A program made the translations under genes and the position numbers. Source: an uncultured Halomicronema sp. (lineage in GTDB: Bacteria; Cyanobacteriota; Cyanobacteriia; Phormidesmidales; Phormidesmidaceae). Taken from it: DNA of 64,000 nucleotides. Position 1 is the stretch's first letter; each line of letters starts with the position of its first letter. Location of the stretch: the NCBI GenBank assembly GCA_937899725.1, contig CALCCA010000113.1, positions 39,596-103,595 of the forward strand, given 5' to 3'. Positions 8,023 to 15,961 of this stretch are shown here, piece after piece. The notes under the pieces were generated by a model. The model worked only from the letters and a program-made list of their open reading frames with translations, was not told where the DNA came from and did not search any database.

Positions 8023-10218
8023 ATGTTGGGACTGGGACAGCTTCAAATCAAATCCAAAGTGATGCTGGTTTTGTTGGTGGTCAGCTTAGGGTCTTCCGCT
8101 GTGATGGGCTTTTTAGTCTGGCAGCGAGCCCGCAATATTCTGACTCAGCGAATTTTTGATCAGCTGACCAGTGTCAAAGCCGCCAAGTCGGCGGAGATCG
8201 AATCCTACTTTCAATTCATGTATAGCCAGGTGGAAACGCTGGCTGAAGATCGCATGATGGTGTCCGCCATGATGGAATTTGACCAGGCGTTTGATCAAAT
8301 TAGTGATGCCAACTTGCCGATCGCACCCGAGTGGTCACAAGCCATTGAAAGCTACTACACGGCAGAGTTCTTTCCGCGTCTCACGGACAATATTGACGGC
8401 ACCCCAATTCTTGAGATTTATAATCCCGATACTGCCGTAGCGCAGTATTTGCAGTACTACTACATTGCGAATAATCCGCATTCTGTGGGGAGTAAAGACG
8501 CCTTAACCCAGGCGAATGATGGCAGCACATATAGTACGGTGCACAGTCGCTATCACCGCATTTTACGGAATCTGATCATTAATTTTGGCTACTACGATCT
8601 CTTTCTGATTGATCACGAAACCGGCGACATCGTTTATTCCGTTTACAAGGAAACTGACTTTGCCACCAGCCTCGATACGGGTCCCTATGCCCGCAGCAAC
8701 TTTGCTGAAGTGGTCAATACCGTGCAACAAAATCCCGAACCCGGAGCCGTGCAGATTATTGACTTTGCGGCCTATCGTCCTTCCTATGGCGCACCCGCTG
8801 CTTTTTTGGCGGCCCCGATTTATGACGGTGGGCAGCAGGTCGGCATTTTGGCGATGCAGCTGCCGGTCGATCGCATTAACGACGTCCTGACCGGTAATCA
8901 AAATTGGGAAAACGAAGGACTCGGGAAAACCGGCGAAGTCTATTTGGTGGGGGATGACTTCCTCATGCGATCGATTTCGCGCTTTCTGCTTGAGGACCCC
9001 ACGGGCTATCGTCAAGCCCTGCAAGCCGTGGGCACCCCCGATGATGTCCTGGAAATGATTCAGCGGTTAGAGACTTCCATTTTGCTCCAATCCGTAGAAA
9101 CGGCAGGGGCTCAAGCGGCGCTCCAAGGCCAATCGGGCACTCAAATTATTGATGACTACCGGGGGGTATCGGTCTTAAGCTCCTATGCCCCCTTAAATAT
9201 TAAAGGGGTGAATTGGGTCATGCTCTCCGAAATGGATTTGGCCGAAGCCTATGCACCACTAACGAATCTACAGGGTTTCATTCTGATTACGGCGGTGATC
9301 TTGGTGTTTTTGGTCACGCTGATTGCGGTGGTGGCAGCCAACAGTTTGGTCAGACCGATCAGCCTGCTGGTCGAAGACTCGCGCAAGATCATTTCTGGCG
9401 AACTGGATGAAGCTGATCTACAACCCACCACCCATGACGAATTGAGTCTATTGGTAGAGGCTTTCAACGCAGTTAACCGGAGTCTGCGCGAACAGCGATC
9501 GCTCGTCGTCGCCAAGGAACGGGAAAATAAAGCCCTGTTGCTCAACGTTTTGCCGAGTACTGCGGCTGAACGCTGGGAGCGGGGAGAGACCCTCATCACC
9601 GATACCACCCAACAGACCACGGTCTTAGTGGCCAGTTTAGAGGGCTTAACAGAACTGTCAGCCAAGCGAGCCGTGCCGGAAGTAACAGGACTCCTCACTG
9701 AATTGTTCAATAGCTTTGACGAGGCTGCTGAGAGCCTGGATGTGCTGACGCTCAACCGGATTGGTGATTTCTACTTTGCGGTGTGTGGCTTAATCGCGCC
9801 CCGGATGGATCACACTAAGCGGGTCGTCGATTTGGGGTTGGCGATGCTGGATAGTCTGCGGCGCTTCAATCACAAATACAAACTCGACCTGAAGCTGTGC
9901 ATTGGCATTGATGGGGGGGAATCCATCGCCGCCGTGATTGAAACCAAGCGCCTTAATTATCATCTCTGGGGCGAAACGCTGGCGATCGCTTATCAACTTC
10001 ATCAAGTGGCGGTCAGCAATACGATTCGAGTGACAGAAGAGGTCCATGACAGCGTGCGCGATTTATACACCTTCAAACCCGCTGAAGATATTGAGGTCAA
10101 CGAAGTGGGACGCCTGACTAGCTGGGTGCTTTACCGAGGAGGCAGCGGTCGTCCTAACCGGGATGACACCGTTAGCGAAGTTGAGGCCATCGTGGCTCTG
10201 GGGCCAGATCCTGCGTAA
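8023..10218 (+). CDS. Cache-HAMP receptor with degenerate class III cyclase domain
   Basis: A 731-residue membrane receptor: transmembrane helix 12-33, a large extracytoplasmic Cache-like sensor to about 418, a second helix 419-443, HAMP to about 490, then a class III nucleotide cyclase fold at about 515-705. Catalytic positions are mostly lost. The first metal Asp is Ser538; the second is kept (Asp582 in RIGD). The purine-selecting Lys and Asp are Asn578 and His647, and the transition-state Asn and Arg are Ala654 and Gln658. It therefore looks like a pseudocyclase. An in-frame ATG at 7945 would add 26 residues but lies within the amt 3' hairpins. Position between amt and a channel with a cNMP-binding fold suggests a signalling cassette; whether it makes or only binds nucleotide is unknown. 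Confidence 0.85.
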   Translation: MLGLGQLQIKSKVMLVLLVVSLGSSAVMGFLVWQRARNILTQRIFDQLTSVKAAKSAEIESYFQFMYSQVETLAEDRMMVSAMMEFDQAFDQISDANLPIAPEWSQAIESYYTAEFFPRLTDNIDGTPILEIYNPDTAVAQYLQYYYIANNPHSVGSKDALTQANDGSTYSTVHSRYHRILRNLIINFGYYDLFLIDHETGDIVYSVYKETDFATSLDTGPYARSNFAEVVNTVQQNPEPGAVQIIDFAAYRPSYGAPAAFLAAPIYDGGQQVGILAMQLPVDRINDVLTGNQNWENEGLGKTGEVYLVGDDFLMRSISRFLLEDPTGYRQALQAVGTPDDVLEMIQRLETSILLQSVETAGAQAALQGQSGTQIIDDYRGVSVLSSYAPLNIKGVNWVMLSEMDLAEAYAPLTNLQGFILITAVILVFLVTLIAVVAANSLVRPISLLVEDSRKIISGELDEADLQPTTHDELSLLVEAFNAVNRSLREQRSLVVAKERENKALLLNVLPSTAAERWERGETLITDTTQQTTVLVASLEGLTELSAKRAVPEVTGLLTELFNSFDEAAESLDVLTLNRIGDFYFAVCGLIAPRMDHTKRVVDLGLAMLDSLRRFNHKYKLDLKLCIGIDGGESIAAVIETKRLNYHLWGETLAIAYQLHQVAVSNTIRVTEEVHDSVRDLYTFKPAEDIEVNEVGRLTSWVLYRGGSGRPNRDDTVSEVEAIVALGPDPA

Positions 10219-10282
10219 CTTTTTACCCATTCCAGGTTACTTCCCAGTGTTATCCCCATTCTCTAAATCACGACTACAGATC

Positions 10283-10389
10283 CTATAGCAAGCCGCAGTT
10301 TGATCAGGTCACCTCAAATGCCTGAAAGCACCATCAAATAGGCTTTTCAATTCTGACTTCCGACTTCTGCATTCCGCCTTCTGCTATAG
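10283..10389 (+). repeat. MITE-like repeat, copy A
   Basis: A 107-bp element with short terminal inverted repeats (CTATAGCAA at the left, CTGCTATAG at the right). Its first ~26 bases are perfectly repeated, in inverted orientation, at the end of copy B (15644-15750). The rest of the element also aligns with copy B at a lower level. It lies between the pseudocyclase and the MscS gene and holds no coding frame. It could be a non-autonomous transposable element. Confidence 0.7.
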
Positions 10390-10477
10390 CCCCCTGCCCC
10401 CGCACTCCATCTGTAGCTCTAGTAATGAGAAACGCTACTATTTCCCACCGCGTTACGACAAGGAGCCTTGATCCTTC

Positions 10478-12007
10478 ATGACTCAGACTATTTGGTTGAA
10501 AGCCCTACTCTTTGTGCTCGGTTTTCCGTTAATCACCATCATTCTGGGTGAACTGATTGATCGCCTCCAGCATCGGGGTTATAAATCCACCGCCCAACTG
10601 TTAGTGAATATTCGCCTGCTGGTGTTGCCTACCGTGGCGGTTTGGCTGCTGCTACACCAGTTTCTCGAAATCGAGCGCGACACCATCACGCTAAAGGCGA
10701 TCGAAACCGCGATTTGGGGAGCGATGATTGTCACCAGTCTGTCGCTGTTGGGGGTGCTACTTACCAGCGATTCGAGGGCGACATCCCGCAAGGTACTTCA
10801 GGTGCCGCGCCTATTTCTGCAGATTGCGCGGATTTTAATCGTCCTCAGCATTAGTTTCTATGTTTTAAGTGCCATTTGGGGCGTCGACCTCAGTAATCTA
10901 GCGGCGGCCTTGGGGGTGGGCTCTTTAGTCATTGCCTTGGCCTTACAAAATACGTTAAGCAACTTGGTATCGGGGTTTTTGCTCCTGTTCGATAGCCCCT
11001 TTCAGGTGGGCGACTGGATTCGCTTCGGCGAGATTGAAGGCCAAGTCGTGGATCTCAATTGGCGCTCCGTCCGCCTGATCACCCTCGAACAGGATCTCCT
11101 CGTGGTTCCCAACAGTGTTTTAGATCAACAAAGCATCTACAACTTCAGTCGGATCAACCCGGTTCATGCCGAACGCTACTTTGTGGGCTTTTCCTACGAC
11201 GATCCCCCTAATTTTGTACGCCAAGTCCTGAAGCACGCAGCTGAAGAAACTGCTGATCTGCTGGAGAATCCGGCCCCGGACATCCGCACGATTTCCTACG
11301 ACGACTTCGCCATTACCTATGAAGTCAAATACTACATTGATGACTACGCCAACTTTGAACGTATTCGCAACGAACTGAGTACGCGGATTTTTTATGCCGC
11401 TAGACGCAATGGCCTGACGATTCCGTTTCCCATTCGCACCTTGCATCACGTGCCGCAACGGCAGCCCAAACGAGCCGAGCACGTCCAGGAAATCAGCAAC
11501 TTTTTGCGATCGCTCCCCTACTTCACGATTTTGGATCTAGATGCCATCATGACCCTGGCTGAAAGTGCGGTGTTACAGGTGTATGGCATCGGCGATCGCG
11601 TCATGGTTGAGGGCACTGCCGACGAGGGCTTTTACATCATCCGCCAGGGGAGTCTCCGGCTGTCTGTCACCGATGCCCGCCAACAGCAACGCGAGATTGC
11701 CCACCTCGCTAAAAACGACTTTTTTGGCGAAACCGCCCTGCACCCAGGGGAGCCGAGTTTGGTTACAGGTGTAGTCGAGCAAGACTTAACGGTTTTAGTG
11801 TTTGGCCATGAGGAAATCTCCACGCTGATGGCTAGTAGCGCCCGTTTTGCCAACCAGATGAACCAGTTTATTGAAGATCGTAAAACCTCGATTCGCCTGG
11901 CTCAAGAGGCTCAGCGGTACCGGCCATCGACCCGACTCACCTCGACCAATGGCCTGCCAGAGCCATCAGAAATCGCAACCCCGACCTCGACGCCTGCTTC
12001 ACCGTAA
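10478..12007 (+). CDS. MscS-family channel with C-terminal cyclic-nucleotide-binding domain
   Basis: A 509-residue inner-membrane channel. It has N-terminal transmembrane segments, an MscS pore helix and beta domain at about 138-330 (Gly/Ala-rich ALGVGSLVIALALQ then FDSPFQVGDW), and a CNMP-binding fold at about 350-470. This architecture matches bacterial cyclic-nucleotide-gated MscS-like channels. In the phosphate-binding cassette the GE pair is present (Gly417-Glu418), but the Arg that contacts the cyclic phosphate is Ser427, so classical cAMP/cGMP binding is doubtful. It follows the pseudocyclase gene with a MITE-like repeat between them. Gating by another ligand, or by the Cache receptor itself, is speculation. 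Confidence 0.88.
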   Translation: MTQTIWLKALLFVLGFPLITIILGELIDRLQHRGYKSTAQLLVNIRLLVLPTVAVWLLLHQFLEIERDTITLKAIETAIWGAMIVTSLSLLGVLLTSDSRATSRKVLQVPRLFLQIARILIVLSISFYVLSAIWGVDLSNLAAALGVGSLVIALALQNTLSNLVSGFLLLFDSPFQVGDWIRFGEIEGQVVDLNWRSVRLITLEQDLLVVPNSVLDQQSIYNFSRINPVHAERYFVGFSYDDPPNFVRQVLKHAAEETADLLENPAPDIRTISYDDFAITYEVKYYIDDYANFERIRNELSTRIFYAARRNGLTIPFPIRTLHHVPQRQPKRAEHVQEISNFLRSLPYFTILDLDAIMTLAESAVLQVYGIGDRVMVEGTADEGFYIIRQGSLRLSVTDARQQQREIAHLAKNDFFGETALHPGEPSLVTGVVEQDLTVLVFGHEEISTLMASSARFANQMNQFIEDRKTSIRLAQEAQRYRPSTRLTSTNGLPEPSEIATPTSTPASP

Positions 12008-12078
12008 ATCAGCCCTGTGTAAATCAGCCCTGTTTTGAATTTCACCTACGACGTATTCCTACCCTGTTTTTTAGTCCT

Positions 12079-14118
12079 ATGAACACCAAAAGTAAAGCCC
12101 AAGCAGACCCTAAGACTAAAGCCTCTGAGGTGTCCTCACCCAAGGAATCGCGGTCAGGGACGACCCCCTCAAAGTCGCCGTCATCCCATTCGGCAACTGC
12201 GACCCCAGAGAAAGTAACGATGGCCGCGAGTGCGGTGGATGAACAAGATTTACGCCTCTTTCAATCAGTCGATACGGACGGTAGCGGCACCATTACCCGT
12301 GAAGAGTTCTTGAATGCGTTTGTTCGGGCCGGGCTCAAACTAACCGATTTACGCTTTTCTGAAAGTCTGCAGGAATTGAGTTTTCTGTCTCCGCGTAGCG
12401 ATTCGGAGATTACCCTAGCGCAGTTTCAAAAAATCATTCGGCCGAATATTCATCTCATTCGTCGCATCCTTAAGGCCCAATTGGTCATTCCTGACTTCCA
12501 GGATTTTTGTCAGGATATCGACAAGATCTACGAACAGGTAAGTGACCATACCGGGGGCACCTTAGCTGACTACATTCCTCAGCTCGCCAGAGTTGACGAA
12601 CGTAATTTTGCCGTAGCGATCTGCACCATTGATGGACAGCGCTACGCTCGCGGTAATACTCTGGAAAATTTCACGGTTCAAAGCACCAGTAAAACGATTT
12701 CCTATTGTCTGGCTCTGGAAGAACTCGGTACCGAAGTCGCCCATCAGCATGTTGGCCGCGAACCCTCGGGTCTGGGGTTCAATGAGCTCACGCTCAACAA
12801 TAAGGGACTGCCTCACAACCCCATGATCAATGCCGGGGCGATCATGTGTTGTTCCCTCATTCGCCATGATTTGGTCCATGCCGATCGCTTTGATTATGTG
12901 CTTGATTACTGGCGTCGTCTGTCTGGGGGTGATCGCATTACGTTCAATAATGCGGTCTATCTCTCGGAGCGGGAGACGGCCCATCGCAACCGGGCCCTGA
13001 GCCACTACATGATGGAGAAAAAAGCCTTCCCCGAGTGGGCAGATTTAGAAGAGACGCTGGAATTCTATTTTCAATGCTGTTCGATTGAATTAAATACGGA
13101 TCAAATGTCGGTGGTCGCTGCCACGATGGCGAATGGCGGTACCTGTCCGATCACTGGCGAAAAGATTTTCAAAACCAGTACTGTGCAGCACTGCCTCTCT
13201 TTGATGTACTCCTGTGGCATGTATGACTACAGCGGTGAGTGGGCCTTCATCGTCGGTTTACCAGCCAAATCGGGCGTGTCGGGAGCCGTCCTGGTGGTGA
13301 TTCCCAATGTGCTGGGGTTGTGCATTTGGTCGCCGAACCTCGATACCCAAGGCAATAGTGTGCGAGGGGTTGAATTCTGTAAGCAGCTCGTCAAAAAATT
13401 CAGCGTTCACAATTACGACAGTCTTGACTTTGAGTCGGAGAAAAAGAATCCTCGGGTCAGCCCGATTCAGCGGGAATCGGAGGAAATCACGAGTTTCATA
13501 GAGGTTGCTAGTCGTGGTGATCTCACCGCCGTCACGCAATATCAGATTCGCGGGGTGAATTTAGATGCGGGCGACTATGACAAACGCACCCCACTGCACC
13601 TCGCAGCGGCAGGCGGCCACAAAAACGTCGTCGGCTTTTTGATCGAGCACGGGGTAGATGTGAATGTCACCGATCGCTGGGGCTGTACTCCCCTCAACGA
13701 TGCTCAGCAGCAGGGGCATGATGCTGTCGTCACCATGCTGCAGAAAGCTGGGGGCAAAAAAGGTCAGGAATCTTATCCACAGGCCAACATCAAACTGCCT
13801 AGTTCGGTCACGACTGACGTGACCGCGCTGATTTGGGCCGCTAGCCAGGGCAACTTGATCGCCATGTTGCCCTATATCGCTCGCGGCATTCCCATGGATG
13901 CTGCCGACTATGACGGTCGCACGGCGATTCATCTAGCCGCCTCAGAAGGACAACTGAATGTGATTGAGTTCTTGCTGGCTAATAAGGTCAACCTCAATGT
14001 GCAAGATCGCTGGGGCTTTACCCCACTGGATGACGCGATCCGGCATCAGCATGATGCCGTCGCTGCAGCGCTTAAGGCCGCCGGTGGTCAATCAGGAACC
14101 GTTCAGCAAAGTCAGTAG
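12079..14118 (+). CDS. glsA: Glutaminase with EF-hand and duplicated ankyrin block
   Basis: A 679-residue cytosolic glutaminase (glutamine to glutamate plus ammonia). A low-complexity Ser/Thr/Lys start is followed by a canonical EF-hand loop at 65-76 (DTDGSGTITREE), then the beta-lactamase-fold glutaminase domain at about 165-455. Expected motifs are present: Ser202-x-x-Lys205, HNPMINAGAI, LSERETAHRN and PAKSGVSG. Two similar ankyrin blocks follow (about 470-560 and 575-672), each with a DYD.RT.(I/L)HLAA motif and DRWG.TPL. Animal kidney-type glutaminase has the same order, with one ankyrin block. Most bacterial GlsA proteins are only about 310 residues. It closes the amt-cyclase-channel series; calcium control of ammonia release is inferred. 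Confidence 0.92.
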   Translation: MNTKSKAQADPKTKASEVSSPKESRSGTTPSKSPSSHSATATPEKVTMAASAVDEQDLRLFQSVDTDGSGTITREEFLNAFVRAGLKLTDLRFSESLQELSFLSPRSDSEITLAQFQKIIRPNIHLIRRILKAQLVIPDFQDFCQDIDKIYEQVSDHTGGTLADYIPQLARVDERNFAVAICTIDGQRYARGNTLENFTVQSTSKTISYCLALEELGTEVAHQHVGREPSGLGFNELTLNNKGLPHNPMINAGAIMCCSLIRHDLVHADRFDYVLDYWRRLSGGDRITFNNAVYLSERETAHRNRALSHYMMEKKAFPEWADLEETLEFYFQCCSIELNTDQMSVVAATMANGGTCPITGEKIFKTSTVQHCLSLMYSCGMYDYSGEWAFIVGLPAKSGVSGAVLVVIPNVLGLCIWSPNLDTQGNSVRGVEFCKQLVKKFSVHNYDSLDFESEKKNPRVSPIQRESEEITSFIEVASRGDLTAVTQYQIRGVNLDAGDYDKRTPLHLAAAGGHKNVVGFLIEHGVDVNVTDRWGCTPLNDAQQQGHDAVVTMLQKAGGKKGQESYPQANIKLPSSVTTDVTALIWAASQGNLIAMLPYIARGIPMDAADYDGRTAIHLAASEGQLNVIEFLLANKVNLNVQDRWGFTPLDDAIRHQHDAVAAALKAAGGQSGTVQQSQ

Positions 14119-14263
14119 GCGACTCGATCCCTGAGTCCTCAATTCTGAGGAAGCAAGGCCTCAAAGCTATAGGGGCAGGTCGCCTGATTCGATGCCACCA
14201 GTGGATCATGTCTAACCGCACTGCCCGACCTTTTGAACCAGTGTAATTACTCCCCGTAAAACC

Positions 14264-14585
14264 ATGCCCAAGGTCGTTTCTATCCACTCCTACCGGGGGG
14301 GGAACGGGTAAATCCAACTTTACGGCTAATCTAGCCACCACCCTGGCCCAGCAAGGTGATCGTGTGGCGACCTCCCCCGGCATTCACAATCTGTTCAGTC
14401 TGGAGCCCGAACAGACGCATACCACCCTGAATAACTGTCTCTGGGGTGAAAGCTTCATCGAAGATGCCGCCTCTGACGTGAGTGCCGATATGGGTACTGG
14501 TGATACAGGGCAGTCAGGTAGAATCCAAACAGTAATGATGGCTTTGTTAAGGTGTGCCTGAAGCCCTCTGATTCTTCCCCTGCCT
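14264..14585 (+). pseudogene. ParA/MinD-type ATPase remnant
   Basis: The start reads MPKVVSIHSYRGG and runs into a stop within the P-loop. An 8-G run at 14295-14302 has one base more than needed; with seven G the frame continues as GTGKSNFTANLATTLAQQGDRV, a deviant Walker A of the MinD/ParA family. Just afterwards the usual Asp-containing strand is missing (DRVA joins directly to TSPGIHNLF), so there is also an in-frame loss. Homology fades at about 14480-14500 and the gene is cut off by the IS element starting at 14586. No 3' part is visible beyond the IS. The extra G alone could be a sequencing error, but the internal loss and truncation support real decay. Confidence 0.75.
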
Positions 14586-14607
14586 CAGTAGACCTTATCG
14601 GAAATTG
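14586..14607 (+). repeat. IS left terminal inverted repeat
   Basis: It matches the reverse complement of 15617-15638 at most positions, including an uninterrupted TTATCGGAAAT core. It marks the left end of the element. Confidence 0.7.
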
Positions 14608-14650
14608 AACCGATAGAATCAAGACCAGGAGCATTGATCCAGGAGATGCC

Positions 14651-15571
14651 ATGAAAGTAACCTACGCCGAGTTGCGGAGCAAACCTCGAACCCTGTGCAG
14701 TTTAACTGGGCTGAGGGAGTCAGAGTTTGAGGCGCTGTTGCCGAGCTTTGGCGATGCCTGGGACGACTTCATCCGAGAGACCTTTGAGCATGAAGGGCGC
14801 AAACGAGCGGTGGGAGCGGGTCGTAAAGCACACCTGAAGGGACTTGAGGACAAATTACTGTTTATCCTGATGTATTTTCGCCTCTATCCCACCCAGGAGG
14901 TGCAAGGCTTTCTCTTTAGCCTGAGCCAGGCACAAGCGAATCAATGGATTCATCGTCTCACTGGCGTGTTGAACCAAGCCCTCGGTTACGAGCGGCAACT
15001 GCCGGAGCGAGAACCGGTGAATCTGGAGACGGTGCTCCAAAACTGTCCCAGTTTAGAGTTCATGCTTGATGGTACCGAGCGCCGGATCAATCGCCCCCAA
15101 GATAAAGCGGACCGCAAGCAGTATTACAGCGGCAAGAAGAAGGCTCATACCGTTAAGAACCTGGTGATTCACGACCGTCAGGGTAAGGTGCGCTACTTGA
15201 GTGATACCTATGAAGGCAAGAAGCACGACAAGAAGATTGCCGAGGAGGAGGATCTACAGTTTCCCGATGGCAGCACGTTATGGCAGGATACGGGGTCTCA
15301 AGGCTTTGCCCCTGCGGGGGTGACGATTCAGCAACCGAAGAAGAAACCTCGCCAGCGCTCTCTCAGCATGATTGAGAAGATGAATAACCAAAGTATTTCC
15401 AGCATCCGCGTGGAAGTCGAACACCACATTGGGGGTATCAAGCGGTGCCAAATTCTGGTGCAGCCGTTTCGCAATTGGCTCGACCATTTCGTCGATGACG
15501 TGATGGAAACCGCCTGCGGCTTACACAATTTCCGCTTGACTCACCGGCAAAAGCAAGGCAATGCCGCTTAG
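14651..15571 (+). CDS. IS5-family DDE transposase
   Basis: A 306-residue transposase that should cut and move the surrounding element. An N-terminal HTH_Tnp_4-type helical domain (about 1-110) is followed by a DDE_Tnp_4 catalytic domain. The likely acidic residues are the Asp in MLDGTERR (about 138), the Asp in DTYEGKKHD or DTGSQGF, and the Glu in VEHHIGGIKR (about 256). The frame is intact and full length, so the copy could be active. Its terminal repeats flank it within about 65 bp on each side. Confidence 0.9.
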   Translation: MKVTYAELRSKPRTLCSLTGLRESEFEALLPSFGDAWDDFIRETFEHEGRKRAVGAGRKAHLKGLEDKLLFILMYFRLYPTQEVQGFLFSLSQAQANQWIHRLTGVLNQALGYERQLPEREPVNLETVLQNCPSLEFMLDGTERRINRPQDKADRKQYYSGKKKAHTVKNLVIHDRQGKVRYLSDTYEGKKHDKKIAEEEDLQFPDGSTLWQDTGSQGFAPAGVTIQQPKKKPRQRSLSMIEKMNNQSISSIRVEVEHHIGGIKRCQILVQPFRNWLDHFVDDVMETACGLHNFRLTHRQKQGNAA

Positions 15572-15616
15572 TTCTAAACACCCTCGGGAAGATGCTGACT
15601 CAAAGCAACCTCCTTC

Positions 15617-15638
15617 CTATTTCCGATAAAGTTTAGTG
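15617..15638 (-). repeat. IS right terminal inverted repeat
   Basis: The reverse-complement partner of 14586-14607; it sets the right boundary of the IS, six bases before MITE-like copy B. Confidence 0.7.
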
Positions 15639-15643
15639 TCCGA

Positions 15644-15750
15644 GTTATACAAAATTCGGAATGTAGAGTTCGGAATTCGAAATCAAAAAGTCTGCCAGAT
15701 AATGATTGCAGCCATTTGGGATAACCTGATCAAACTGCGGCTTGCTATAC
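15644..15750 (-). repeat. MITE-like repeat, copy B
   Basis: The same 107-bp length as copy A and in opposite orientation. The end at 15725-15750 is a perfect reverse complement of the start of copy A over about 26 bases, and the rest is recognisably homologous. Terminal repeats are GTATAGCAA and GTTATACAA. It lies between the IS and tRNA-Gly. Confidence 0.7.
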
Positions 15751-15769
15751 CAGTGACATCAAGATCTTG

Positions 15770-15803
15770 AAGAGCCCTGAAATCAAATAATTTCAGGGCT
15801 CTT
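15770..15803 (-). terminator. Strong hairpin downstream of tRNA-Gly
   Basis: A perfect 14-bp stem (15770-15783 with 15790-15803) and a 6-nt loop, just downstream of the minus-strand tRNA-Gly. No long T-run follows, so it may be a processing or barrier hairpin as well as a terminator. Confidence 0.55.
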
Positions 15804-15811
15804 CAGAAACA

Positions 15812-15883
15812 AGCGGGTGAACGGACTCGAACCGTCGACATTCAGCTTGGGAAGCTGACGTTCTACCACTGAACTACACCCGC
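15812..15883 (-). tRNA. tRNA-Gly (anticodon CCC)
   Basis: A 72-nt cloverleaf on the minus strand. The acceptor arms are GCGGGTG and its complement, the D-arm is TAGTTCAGTGGTA, and the anticodon stem TCAGC/GCTGA encloses loop TTCCCAA, giving anticodon CCC. The T-arm contains GGTTCGAGTCC. CCA is not encoded. This tRNA decodes GGG. Confidence 0.93.
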
Positions 15884-15961
15884 AAAGCAGTGAATTGGGT
15901 TGAGCCGGAGAAATCCCCTAGCAACTCAACATTCACAATCTACAGCTTTTGAATTATAGGG

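Larger units (their letters stand above)
14586..15638 (+). mobile_element. IS5-type insertion sequence
   Basis: An insertion sequence of about 1.05 kb carrying one transposase gene. Imperfect ~22-bp terminal inverted repeats lie at 14586-14607 and 15617-15638 and share the core TTATCGGAAAT. It is inserted in or beside the ParA remnant and next to MITE-like copy B. I cannot define a target duplication; TA at both inner edges is one possibility. Confidence 0.8.

Noticed and set aside
8563..9024. 153-residue minus-strand frame inside the receptor gene
   Set aside because: It is antisense to a clearly coding domain and shows no family features.
12562..13005. 147-residue minus-strand frame inside the glutaminase gene
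   Set aside because: Shadow of the conserved glutaminase domain on the other strand.
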